Assembly: GCA_002364085.1 (NCBI GenBank)
Contig: DEXK01000018.1
Coordinates: forward strand, 1-64,000
Origin: Balneolaceae bacterium UBA3186
GTDB lineage: Bacteria > Bacteroidota > Rhodothermia > Balneolales > Balneolaceae
Direction of reading: 5' to 3'
DNA length: 64,000 bases
Part shown: positions 54,910-63,834 of the stretch, piece by piece
How positions within the stretch are numbered: the first letter of the stretch is position 1
How the letters are laid out: each line of letters starts with the position of its first letter
Notes under the pieces: model-generated
What the model saw: the letters and a program-made list of their open reading frames with translations, nothing else
Told to the model about the DNA's origin: nothing
Database searches by the model: none
Translations under genes and position numbers: made by a program

Positions 54910-57189
54910 ATGAAAAGATTATTTCAATCATTTTTAACGCTACTAGTCCTTACTACTTTATCGGGCGGAATTTTTGCTCAAACCGGATTAGAACTTTATG
55001 CCCAAATGGGCGAACGTGGTTTTGTCAATTTTGAAGGAACAAGCCTTACATGGCTTCCCGGTGATATGGGATATATGGAAATAGAGAAAGATGATAATGG
55101 GCATACTATTTTTTATAAAGTAGATCCTAAAAATCAAAAAAGAAGCCTTCTCTTTGATAAGAAAACATCTGATGCTTTAGTCAGCCAATATAATGAAGTA
55201 TCTAACTCAAATATTACTGCATTACCATTCGATAGATTTGACTTTGTAATGGATGATAAAGCCATATTTTTCACACATGATGGGGTTGATTATATATTCA
55301 CCCTTAAAGAAAGACAACTCAGAAAATTATTTAAGCCAGAAGTTGAACGCCCGCTTTATACCGATGAATTAATGAGAGGCATGGAAAGAAGTCAGCTTTG
55401 GAATGGTACTTATTCGAATGACTATACCAAGTTCGCATATATCAAGGAATACGATATCTATGTAGTTGATACTGAGACTAAAGAAGAAAAACGTCTAACT
55501 TACGGAAGTGAAGAGAAAATGAACGGTCGTCCTAGTTGGGTATATCCTGAAGAATTTGGACAGCGTGATGCTTATTGGTTCTCTCCTGATAACTCTAAGA
55601 TTTCTTACTTACAGTATCAGGAAAAAGACGTGCACCAATTCCCGATTGTTCATGAGCTTACTTTTGAAGCAGGACTTGAGCAAATGAGATACCCTAAAGC
55701 AGGAGAAACTAATCCTACTGTTAATCTTTTTATAGTGGATATTGAATCAGGAGAAATTGAACAAGTACCTACAAACAGTGATCCTGATACTTACATAGTA
55801 CGCCCGATCTGGAGAAATGACGGAAGCGAATTAACGTTCCGACGTTTGAACAGAAAACAAGATCATCTCGAACTTCTTGCATACGATATCAAATCCAAAG
55901 AAGTACGTACCATTCTAGAAGAAAAAGAAGATGCTTATATAAATCTACATGACAATTTCATTCAGTTGGATGATAACAAAACTTTTATCTGGACTTCTGA
56001 AGTAAGTGGATACAATCACATCTATCACTATGACTTTAGTGGCAAACTCATCAATCAGATTACTAAAGGTGATTTTCCTGTAGGAAATATTGAAAATGTA
56101 GATCAGAAAAATAAAAAGATCTATTTCACAGCTTACCAAAATATGGGCTTAGACAGCTATTTCTATTCAATAAATATGAATGGAAAAAATATGGTAAAAC
56201 TCTCTCATGGTGATGGCCGACATAGTGTAAGTATGAATGAAGCCGGTGAATATTACGTGTGTACACATTCTTCTTTCGACTCTCCTTATGAGGGCAATTT
56301 GTATAGCAATGAAGGAAAGATGATCCGAAATGTGATGAAAGCTGATATCAGCAACGTTAATGAAGCAGGATTAGAAAAACCTGAATTTACTACTATGATG
56401 GCTGCTGATGGTGAAACAGAACTTCCTGTTCTTATCTATAAGCCGAAAGATTTCGATCCTTCAAAAAAATATCCGGTATTGCTCCCACTTTATGGTGGTC
56501 CGGGATATCAGGATGTGACCAACACTTACAAAACCTATGATGGCTATCAAAGAATGGCTCAGCTTGGTTTCATTGTTGTTCGTGCAAACTACAGAGGATC
56601 GGGAAACCGTGGTAAGGAGTTTCAAACGCTTCATTATGGAAGATTAGGTACGCTTGAGATCGACGATTATGCTGCTGTTATAGAACAAGTAACGGAACGT
56701 GATTATGCTGACGAAGAACGTGTTGGAGTATATGGTCATTCTTACGGTGGTTATGCTACAGCACTACTGATGCTTCGTTACCCTGACATCTTCCATGTTG
56801 GTGTTTCAGGCGCTCCTGTAACTGATTGGAGAAGTTATGATACTATTTATACAGAACGTTATATGAACACTCCTCAGGCTAACAAGGAAGGATACGATGT
56901 TGGATCAGCCATGACCTATGCAGATCAACTAAAAGGGAAGCTACTCCTTATCCATGGTTCTATTGATAATAACGTACATCCTGCAAACACAACCATGCTT
57001 GTTGATGCTCTTATAAAAGCAGATAAGAATTTTGATTTAATGATGTATCCCGGCAACCGACATGGGATTCGTGGAGCACACGGCCGTCATTACAACAAAC
57101 TCAGGTTACAACACTTGATTACGAACCTTAATCCGGAAATTAAGAGTCAGGATGAAGTTGATTTTGATCTGATCTGGACGAATGATTAA
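54910..57189 (+). CDS. DPP IV-type S9 prolyl peptidase, secreted
   Basis: The 759-residue protein has a signal peptide (MKRLFQSFLTLLVLTTLSGGIFAQ), an N-terminal propeller (about 100-490) and a C-terminal S9 peptidase domain. The catalytic triad is Ser611 (YGHSYGGYAT), Asp686 (HGSIDNNVHP) and His718 (YPGNRHGIRG), with the spacing of DPP IV. The substrate N-terminus-binding Glu pair is present as Glu214-Glu215 in VYPEEFG, which supports dipeptidyl-peptidase activity after a proline or alanine. It acts in the periplasm or outside the cell. Confidence 0.95.
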   Translation: MKRLFQSFLTLLVLTTLSGGIFAQTGLELYAQMGERGFVNFEGTSLTWLPGDMGYMEIEKDDNGHTIFYKVDPKNQKRSLLFDKKTSDALVSQYNEVSNSNITALPFDRFDFVMDDKAIFFTHDGVDYIFTLKERQLRKLFKPEVERPLYTDELMRGMERSQLWNGTYSNDYTKFAYIKEYDIYVVDTETKEEKRLTYGSEEKMNGRPSWVYPEEFGQRDAYWFSPDNSKISYLQYQEKDVHQFPIVHELTFEAGLEQMRYPKAGETNPTVNLFIVDIESGEIEQVPTNSDPDTYIVRPIWRNDGSELTFRRLNRKQDHLELLAYDIKSKEVRTILEEKEDAYINLHDNFIQLDDNKTFIWTSEVSGYNHIYHYDFSGKLINQITKGDFPVGNIENVDQKNKKIYFTAYQNMGLDSYFYSINMNGKNMVKLSHGDGRHSVSMNEAGEYYVCTHSSFDSPYEGNLYSNEGKMIRNVMKADISNVNEAGLEKPEFTTMMAADGETELPVLIYKPKDFDPSKKYPVLLPLYGGPGYQDVTNTYKTYDGYQRMAQLGFIVVRANYRGSGNRGKEFQTLHYGRLGTLEIDDYAAVIEQVTERDYADEERVGVYGHSYGGYATALLMLRYPDIFHVGVSGAPVTDWRSYDTIYTERYMNTPQANKEGYDVGSAMTYADQLKGKLLLIHGSIDNNVHPANTTMLVDALIKADKNFDLMMYPGNRHGIRGAHGRHYNKLRLQHLITNLNPEIKSQDEVDFDLIWTND

Positions 57190-57260
57190 TTGAATAGCAG
57201 ATTAGCGAGGGTATTCCTTAAAGTATCCTCCTTTTCAATTCATTTATAAGTATCACAAAA

Positions 57261-57310
57261 ATTAAAAGGCTGTAGGGAAAATTCATGAATTTTCCCTACA
57301 GCCTTTTAAT
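57261..57310. repeat. Perfect 50-bp palindrome
   Basis: The 50 bases from 57261 to 57310 are exactly self-complementary, 25 against 25 with no loop, centred on ATTCATGAAT. The arms carry GGCTGTAGGG and its complement. It sits 71 bp after the peptidase stop and close to the terminator of the opposing gene. In RNA it would form a long hairpin. It may end or protect the peptidase transcript, or be a repeated element. Confidence 0.85.
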
Positions 57311-57316
57311 ATTAAT

Positions 57317-57348
57317 AAAAAAGCCCCGAACATTTCTGAACGGGGCTT
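57317..57348 (-). terminator. Intrinsic terminator of the BNR-propeller gene
   Basis: AAGCCCCG (57321-57328) and CGGGGCTT (57341-57348) form a perfect 8-bp stem with a 12-nt loop. On the minus strand a run of six T (57317-57322) follows the GC core. It lies about 48 bp after the stop codon of the 57396-60593 gene. Confidence 0.85.
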
Positions 57349-57395
57349 CAATTCATCATTCAATATTAAATACTGAATATTCGTTATTCTTACTC

Positions 57396-60300
57396 TTAGT
57401 CCATATCCACCGTTTTGAATTCTTTAAATGGATTGAAATTCGCTGCTTCCATTTTTTGCTGATAAGCCGGCCAATCTTCCGTAAAGAAGGCATTGATCTT
57501 AGTGATCGCTTTATCAACTTCTTCCTCAGCTAAACGAAGCAGATTTGCCTCTGTTGTTCCCGGTCCGTCGTAATCACTTCCCAGATATCTGAATGGAGCG
57601 AATATTGCCTGCATGGTAGTAGGCTCAGGATTTCGGGTAATCCCCTGACGATCATCAGGTGTACCGAATACCATATTCATGAGATCTTCGATCTTTTTCT
57701 TAATCTCTTTATTCGCTTCGTTGATTTCCTTCAACTCTTTTTTATCCCTGGTATCAGCCTTTGCAAGAGTTTCATGTGTTTCAACGATCTCATTTGCATC
57801 GATCAATTGATCAGTAGCTTTACCTAACGTTGCGCTTAACTGAGCAACCTGATCTCTCAGTTCAGCCGTTTTTCTAAGCGCAGTCATAGTGGTTTCAATT
57901 CTTGGGTCGCTCATCACTTTTACCGTAGTAGAATCTGAGAACTCACCATAAGTAAACTTAACTTTGTACGTTCCGGGAAGAACATCTCCACCAGACGGCT
58001 CAGGAGCATTCGGTCTCGCTTTACGTCTGCTAGCACCTCTTATTCCCGCTCTGTCCATTCCCCAGGAAGTTCTGTTTATACCGTCGTGTTCCGGAGTTCT
58101 TTCAAAAGTTCGGATCTTTTCGCCAGACATATCGAAAACTTCTACTGTAACTTTTTCCATCTTGTCTGAAGATTTCCCTTTTTCATCTCCATCCTTTTTA
58201 AGCATTTCGCTGTTAACAGAATAGGTCAGTCTTGCTCCACCCGGACGATTGTCACCTGAGAAAACCCCATCAGCTGAGAATCTCATGCCTCTGGCTTGTC
58301 TCCACTCCGCTTGGTATGCATCAGGAGCGGCATATACTCTGATTGCTTTTTCAAGCTCATCAGCGCCGTTCTTAGCAAGATCTCTAAGCGGACGAATATC
58401 GTCCAGCACCCAGAATGCACGTCCAAATGTTCCGATTACAAGGTCATGCTCACGAGGATGGATCACCATGTCGTACGTTGAAACAGTTGGGTAACCGTTT
58501 GTCCACTTTGTCCATGCTTTTCCGCCATCAATACTGACATAAAGCCCCAACTCAGTACCAACAAACATCAGATTTGGCTCCACAGGATCCTGCACAAATG
58601 AAAGTGCATAACCTTCCATGCCTTTATCTTTCGCAATATTGGTCCATTTCTTGCCGTAATCTGTGGTATGCATCACATACGTTCCCCAATCATCACGTCG
58701 ATAATTGTTGATCACAGCTACTGCTTCACCCGCATTGAATGTGGAAGCTTTTACCTGAGCCACCCAACTTCCTGATGGAATTCCTTTAATATTTTTAGTG
58801 AGGTCGGTCCAGTTTTCTCCGCCATCTCTTGTGATATGAACTTTTCCATCATCAGTACCTACCCAGATCAAATCTTGTTCCAAAGAACTTGGCTCAATAG
58901 CGAGTATGGTTGTAAAGTTTTCCGCTCCGGTAGCATCCATGGTGATCCCACCACTTTCGTGCTGCTTTTGCTTAGTAGTATCGTTGGTTGTCAGGTCCGG
59001 GGAAATAATCGTCCAGGACTCACCTCGGTCATCACTTTTATGCACATACTGAGATCCGAAATAAATAGTCTCATCATTAAAAGGATCAAAATTAACTGCT
59101 GAATTCCAGTTAAAACGCAGGTTTTCGCCATCAGGATGAGTTGGACGAACAAAACGACCTGCACCCGTTTCAAGATCAACTCGTCCAATATTTCCTTGCT
59201 GCGACATTGCAAAAACATAGCGGTCATCACTTTGATCCATGATCACATCAAACCCATCTCCGAAATAAAGCTCTTCCCAATATGCGTTTCTGATGCCGCC
59301 TGATCTCCAAACATAAGCAGGTCCTTGCCAGGAACCATTATCCTGCATTCCACCATAAATATTGTAAGGAATTCGGTTATCAACATTTACGTGATAGAAT
59401 TGACCAACCGGAATATTATTGATAAATCTCCAGCTATCTCCACCATCATACGTAATATTTAAACCACCATCGTTACCATCGATCATGAAACCGGGATTAT
59501 CATGGCTCAACCAAAACGCATGATGATCAGGGTGAACCCAATTGTAATAAGGATACAAACTTTCGAATGAACGAGCGCCGTCTGTACTTTTTGAGATGTA
59601 AGTGTAAATACTGTAAACCGTATTTTCATTAAACGGATCTACGTAAATTTCTGCGTAATAGAATGGTCTGTTTCCAACTTCTCCGTCTTTTTCAACAGTT
59701 TGACGAAGTTCCCAGGTGTAACCCCCATCATTGGATCGGTAAATTGCATTTTTCTTTGATTCAACATGAGCATATACCACATCTGTATTACTTGGAGCTA
59801 TAGCGATTCCCATTCTTCCAAGTTCTCCTTCAGGAAAGCCATCATCAGAAGTCACTTTCTCCCAGTTCTCACCACCGTCTAAAGTCATGTACAAACCTGA
59901 GCCTTCTCCGCCTGACTCAAAAAACCATGGCCATCTTCTGAATTCCCACATTGCTGCGAAGATCTTATTCGGATTGGATGGATCCATTACCATATCACCG
60001 ATTCCGGTGCGTGTATTTACGTAAAGGATCTTTTCCCAGGTTTTTCCTCCATCGGTAGTTTTATAAACGCCTCTGTGCTCAGTATCACCCCAGGCAGAAC
60101 CTTGAGCTCCAACATAAACCACATCAGGGTTTTCCGGATGTATAATTACCCGGTGAATATTTCTGGTTCCTTCTAATCCCATGAGCTCGAATGTTCTACC
60201 TCCGTCGATACTCTTGTAAATACCGGCTCCACTACTTTGGGAGTTTCTTGGGTTTCCTTCTCCGGTTCCCACCCAAACAACACTTGGATTTTTTTGATGA

Positions 60301-60593
60301 ATATCGATAGCACCAATTGATGCAGCGCCATAATCATCAAATATTGGTTCCCATTTAATTCCTCCACTTTCGGACTTCCAGACACCGCCTGAGGCTGAAC
60401 CTACATACATAATATCATTGTTGGACTCTACTACATCAATTGCTGTAATTCTACCGCTCATTCCGGCAGGTCCTACATTTCTCGGCTCCATTCCCTTTAA
60501 AAGATCCATATCTAACTGCTGTGCAGTTAAAGGAGAATCTCCCATAAAGAGTGAGAGAACCATTACAAAACTAAGCGTAAATAATTTTTTCAT
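57396..60593 (-). CDS. Secreted VPS10/BNR-repeat propeller protein
   Basis: The 1065-residue protein has a signal peptide (MKKLFTLSFVMVLSLFMGDSPLTA) and then a large propeller with many Asp-box repeats of the type S-x-DGG-x-TW/F (for example YKSIDGGRTF, YKTTDGGKTW, YRSNDGGYTW, HITRDGGENW), typical of sortilin/VPS10-like proteins in this group. A C-terminal part (about 800-1065) has PGTYKVKFTYGEF and a helical tail. Members are often annotated glycosyl hydrolase, but I see no catalytic residues of a sialidase. Adjacent to a metalloprotease of similar secretion type; a terminator-like hairpin separates the two. Confidence 0.85.
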   Translation of the reverse strand: MKKLFTLSFVMVLSLFMGDSPLTAQQLDMDLLKGMEPRNVGPAGMSGRITAIDVVESNNDIMYVGSASGGVWKSESGGIKWEPIFDDYGAASIGAIDIHQKNPSVVWVGTGEGNPRNSQSSGAGIYKSIDGGRTFELMGLEGTRNIHRVIIHPENPDVVYVGAQGSAWGDTEHRGVYKTTDGGKTWEKILYVNTRTGIGDMVMDPSNPNKIFAAMWEFRRWPWFFESGGEGSGLYMTLDGGENWEKVTSDDGFPEGELGRMGIAIAPSNTDVVYAHVESKKNAIYRSNDGGYTWELRQTVEKDGEVGNRPFYYAEIYVDPFNENTVYSIYTYISKSTDGARSFESLYPYYNWVHPDHHAFWLSHDNPGFMIDGNDGGLNITYDGGDSWRFINNIPVGQFYHVNVDNRIPYNIYGGMQDNGSWQGPAYVWRSGGIRNAYWEELYFGDGFDVIMDQSDDRYVFAMSQQGNIGRVDLETGAGRFVRPTHPDGENLRFNWNSAVNFDPFNDETIYFGSQYVHKSDDRGESWTIISPDLTTNDTTKQKQHESGGITMDATGAENFTTILAIEPSSLEQDLIWVGTDDGKVHITRDGGENWTDLTKNIKGIPSGSWVAQVKASTFNAGEAVAVINNYRRDDWGTYVMHTTDYGKKWTNIAKDKGMEGYALSFVQDPVEPNLMFVGTELGLYVSIDGGKAWTKWTNGYPTVSTYDMVIHPREHDLVIGTFGRAFWVLDDIRPLRDLAKNGADELEKAIRVYAAPDAYQAEWRQARGMRFSADGVFSGDNRPGGARLTYSVNSEMLKKDGDEKGKSSDKMEKVTVEVFDMSGEKIRTFERTPEHDGINRTSWGMDRAGIRGASRRKARPNAPEPSGGDVLPGTYKVKFTYGEFSDSTTVKVMSDPRIETTMTALRKTAELRDQVAQLSATLGKATDQLIDANEIVETHETLAKADTRDKKELKEINEANKEIKKKIEDLMNMVFGTPDDRQGITRNPEPTTMQAIFAPFRYLGSDYDGPGTTEANLLRLAEEEVDKAITKINAFFTEDWPAYQQKMEAANFNPFKEFKTVDMD

Positions 60594-60615
60594 GCTTCTA
60601 TTTATTAGTGGTTAT

Positions 60616-60644
60616 AAAAAAGGGCAGCCTATAGCCACCCTTTT
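60616..60644 (-). terminator. Probable weak terminator after the metalloprotease gene
   Basis: A seven-pair outer stem, AAAAGGG (60618-60624) with CCCTTTT (60638-60644), brackets an imperfect inner part. On the minus strand six T (60616-60621) close it. It falls in the 66-bp gap between the metalloprotease and BNR-propeller genes and would separate them if active. The stem is partly A/T, so strength is doubtful. Confidence 0.45.
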
Positions 60645-60659
60645 ATTTAAAAATATTGA

Positions 60660-63143
60660 TTAGTCGTTTCCGTCTAAAATTTCATCAATTCTAGCTTTAG
60701 CATCTTCGAAATGATTCTTTGTATCTCTATTCAAAGATCTTCCTGCCAATGCACTGTTGATATCTCTTTTCAGAATTTCCAGTTCGTTTCTTACAATCGG
60801 ACGAATATCAGACTGACTTACATCAACAGAACGGGCAAAGAATCCTGAAGGTTCTTCGTTCAGCAAACTTCCCATTACTTCGATATAAGCACGTTGTAAA
60901 TGTCTTCTGTGAATTCCTGTATTCTGCTTAGCTCTTGCTTCAGACCAGATACCATTTCTGGTTGCATCCATCATTTCTGTAATTGTATATGTATCTCCAT
61001 CTGCGCGAGCTTCGGCTTCCACTAATCTAGCAAGCCTGTCCGGTCTCATCAGATTGTTTAAAACACCAACCTGAGCTCCACGGAAAGTTTCTACTGCGCT
61101 GGATTGATTAATTCTGTTCAATATTTCTTTATTGAATGCCCATGTTGGAGTAGAAAATGCATGTTTGTTAAGGAAATCCATCGCTCTTCGTTGATCTGCT
61201 TCTGATACCAACTCATAAACAACGCCATCCTGATCGTAGGTTTTATACGTTTGATAAACACCACCAACATACGTAGTTACATGGCCCATGTATCTTCTCC
61301 ATTGACCAAGAACATTAGAATATAATTCGGAAAGATCTGAAAATTCTTCTCCTTCACGCTGTGTCCAGGTAATTAAATTATCAGTAATCACCTGAAGGTT
61401 CGCCAATCCGAGTTCACTTGCTTTCATCGCATCGTCACCGATAGCTTCGGTTTGTGATCGTGGATCGGCTCCGTTAGAATATCCAAACCAGTATAAAGGA
61501 TCGTCGCCGTTCGCAACTATCCACTCGTTCAGGATCTCATCTTCATCATCAGGATCTTCGATATCCGGTAACCATTGGTAACCCCATTTGATAGACCATT
61601 TGTCATACTCACCAATCTGAGGATAAAATTGAGTTACGCCGTCACCCGGCTGAGCGATATAATTGAAGCGGGCATAATCCATAATAGATGGAGCCGTCCC
61701 GTGAGTAGAAGTAAACTCCGGATCACGTAATTGTTCAACAGTGTAACCTACGCTTGAACCCATGTTATGTGGTAAACCAAGAGTATGACCAACTTCGTGA
61801 GCCATTACGAAACGCAGCATATCTCCCATTATCTCATCAGACATTTTAACGTTTCTTGCATCCGGATTTGCAGCTGCTGTCTGTATGAAATACCAGTTTC
61901 TCAGTAAGTTCTGAATGTTGTGATACCAAAGAATATCACTTTCAAGGATCTGACCGGTTCTTGGGTCATGAACATGCGGCCCTTGTGCATTCTGAATAGG
62001 ATTTGTGATGTAACGCATTACCGAATAGCGTACATCTTCCGGAGAAAACTCAGGATCTTCTTCCGGTGTAGGAGCTGGTTTACCTACAATTGCATTTTTG
62101 AAACCAGCTGCTTCAAATGCCACATTCCAGTCATTTACACCTGCTACCAGATATGGAATCCATTTTTTAGGAGTTGCAGGATCTAGGTAATAAACGATCT
62201 GCTCTTCCGGCTCTACTAACTCACCTCTTAAATATGCTTCCTTATCTTTAGGTACTAATTTATATCTAGTAATAAAGCGGTTCGTTGCTGCTCTATGCTC
62301 TTCTGAACTATAATCATATTGACCAATTGAGAAATAACCAACACGCTGATCCCAGTTTCTTGGTTGCGCGGGCTCTGCCGGTAATAAGATCATTGACTGG
62401 TTCATTTCCAGCGAAATGGTATTCGTTGATCCGTTATCAGGTGGACTACCTGCATCGTAAGTAAGTACATGACGAACTTCAATGTTTTCCGGATAGCTAG
62501 ACATTTTTTCCACAAAAGAACGGCTTCCGTCCAAACGTCTTACCTGAAAGTTCCTTCTCTGAAAACTACTTAAACCGCTTATTAAAGCAACATCTGAAGT
62601 ATAAAGGCTGGTAACATCTACCACAACACCGGTCGTATCTTCATTATTAGCTTCAATCTTGAAAGAATAAACTACCGGTTCAAAATTGTTATTCTGTACA
62701 GACTTATAAATCGGGTCGTCTTCATTTGCCACACTTGAGTAGGAAACATGACGAAGCAGAATGTTGTTTTCTTTTCTTTGCCATCTTACCACTTGCTGTC
62801 CACGAGCTTTTTGCCCGGCCCCACCAAAACTTAAATTTTGTACAGAACCTGCTACTCTACTTACAAGTAACATTTCTCTTTCCAGCATTTCGTTTGGTAT
62901 TTCGAAGTAGTATTTGTCGTCCACTTTGTGAACATTAAAAAGACCTTCATCTGTTTTGGCGTCTTTAGTGATCACTTCACTGAATTTTTTCAGATCACCT
63001 TTTTTGGCCGGTGGCCTTTGAGTTGATGCTGAGGATTTTCCTGATTTTGTAGCCGCTCCGGAAGATTTACACCCCGAAACAACAAGAACAAAACACAGAG
63101 AAAGGGCGAAAAACCTGCCCATTAACTTGATTCCGTAGTTCAT
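60660..63143 (-). CDS. Zinc-dependent metalloprotease lipoprotein (DUF5117 type)
   Basis: The 827-residue protein has a lipoprotein signal peptide (LCFVLVVSGC), so the cysteine near residue 25 is lipidated. The zinc motif HEVGHTLGLPH is at residues 449-459, the extended metzincin form with three histidines and Glu450 as base. The flanking regions match the DUF5118/DUF5117 and DUF4953 parts of large proteases in Bacteroidota and Balneolota (LLVSRVAGSVQNLSFGGAGQKARGQQVVRWQ). It probably acts at the cell surface or in the periplasm on proteins or peptides. An alternative start is Met8. Confidence 0.93.
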   Translation of the reverse strand: MNYGIKLMGRFFALSLCFVLVVSGCKSSGAATKSGKSSASTQRPPAKKGDLKKFSEVITKDAKTDEGLFNVHKVDDKYYFEIPNEMLEREMLLVSRVAGSVQNLSFGGAGQKARGQQVVRWQRKENNILLRHVSYSSVANEDDPIYKSVQNNNFEPVVYSFKIEANNEDTTGVVVDVTSLYTSDVALISGLSSFQRRNFQVRRLDGSRSFVEKMSSYPENIEVRHVLTYDAGSPPDNGSTNTISLEMNQSMILLPAEPAQPRNWDQRVGYFSIGQYDYSSEEHRAATNRFITRYKLVPKDKEAYLRGELVEPEEQIVYYLDPATPKKWIPYLVAGVNDWNVAFEAAGFKNAIVGKPAPTPEEDPEFSPEDVRYSVMRYITNPIQNAQGPHVHDPRTGQILESDILWYHNIQNLLRNWYFIQTAAANPDARNVKMSDEIMGDMLRFVMAHEVGHTLGLPHNMGSSVGYTVEQLRDPEFTSTHGTAPSIMDYARFNYIAQPGDGVTQFYPQIGEYDKWSIKWGYQWLPDIEDPDDEDEILNEWIVANGDDPLYWFGYSNGADPRSQTEAIGDDAMKASELGLANLQVITDNLITWTQREGEEFSDLSELYSNVLGQWRRYMGHVTTYVGGVYQTYKTYDQDGVVYELVSEADQRRAMDFLNKHAFSTPTWAFNKEILNRINQSSAVETFRGAQVGVLNNLMRPDRLARLVEAEARADGDTYTITEMMDATRNGIWSEARAKQNTGIHRRHLQRAYIEVMGSLLNEEPSGFFARSVDVSQSDIRPIVRNELEILKRDINSALAGRSLNRDTKNHFEDAKARIDEILDGND

Positions 63144-63189
63144 TTCTTACTTATTTATTTAAAATTTCAAAAGTAAGATAAAGTGAGAC

Positions 63190-63241
63190 TATGCTACGAA
63201 CTAATCAAGTTTATTGTGAGGGAAAGGCGTAAAAAGTTTAA
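63190..63241. repeat. Direct repeat, copy 1
   Basis: This 52-bp sequence recurs at 63751-63802 with four mismatches. It includes CTAATCAAGTTTATTGTGAG. It lies 46 bp upstream of the metalloprotease start codon, so it could include part of that gene's promoter region. The two copies flank a broken lipoprotein gene. Confidence 0.85.
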
Positions 63242-63395
63242 AAGTGAATTCACCCCTTTTCACTTACATATTCCCCCTTATCCTTGAACGATCTTCTTAA
63301 TCCCGATACACAACATTCTAATATTCGTGATATTGCTAAAGTCGTTTTAAAATCTATATTCTATAAGTAACTAAAAAAATTCAGTTAAGAGATAA

Positions 63396-63638
63396 AGGAA
63401 CAAGGTTGTCGCTTCATTATTCTGCATCATCTTTTCCGGTTTAATCATCTCATGTAACCCTGCTACTTCTGTTGAGCAACCATGCGCCGCCTGCCCAGTT
63501 GATTTTCGAAGAATAGATTACGAACCTGATTGGAGCCCAGATGGTAGTAAAATAGCCTACGTTCGTAATGATACCTCAATCGAAAAAAATGGTATTTACC
63601 TTTCAAAGAGAGGGCGAAACAAGCCATTCACAAATTAA
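63396..63638 (+). pseudogene. Remnant of a propeller (PD40/TolB-like) lipoprotein gene
   Basis: This frame reads a hydrophobic segment ending in the lipobox LIISC (Cys codon 63453-63455), a Cys-rich stretch (PCAACPVDF) and then YEPDWSPDGSKIAYVRND, a clear first blade of a WD40-like PD40/TolB propeller. It stops after about 80 codons, while family members run several hundred residues. No ATG, GTG or TTG precedes the signal segment within the open frame, which begins after a stop at 63393. I read it as a 5' fragment of a decayed gene. A short gene using an unusual start is less likely. Confidence 0.7.
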
Positions 63639-63750
63639 ATAACTCTACCTCAAATACTAAGAAAAAAATTTTCTCTGTTCACTTTGTGGTTCACTTTCAC
63701 CTCAAATACTGCCTGAACCAAGCTCCTGTCGAATTCGTAATCCCAGAAGT

Positions 63751-63802
63751 TATGCTACAAGCTAATCAAGTTTATTGTGAGAGAAAGGTGTAAAAAGTTT
63801 AA
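63751..63802. repeat. Direct repeat, copy 2
   Basis: This is 48/52 identical to 63190-63241 and in the same orientation. It lies 33 bp beyond the 3' end of the partial propeller gene and 113 bp after the remnant. Together the copies bracket about 510 bp containing the pseudogene. Confidence 0.85.
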
Positions 63803-63834
63803 GAAAAATGTACAGAGACTAACCGATCTGAAAT

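Noticed and set aside
57396..60593. Sialidase or glycosyl hydrolase annotation for the BNR protein
   Set aside because: Asp-box repeats alone are structural; I cannot find the arginine triad or nucleophile of a sialidase.
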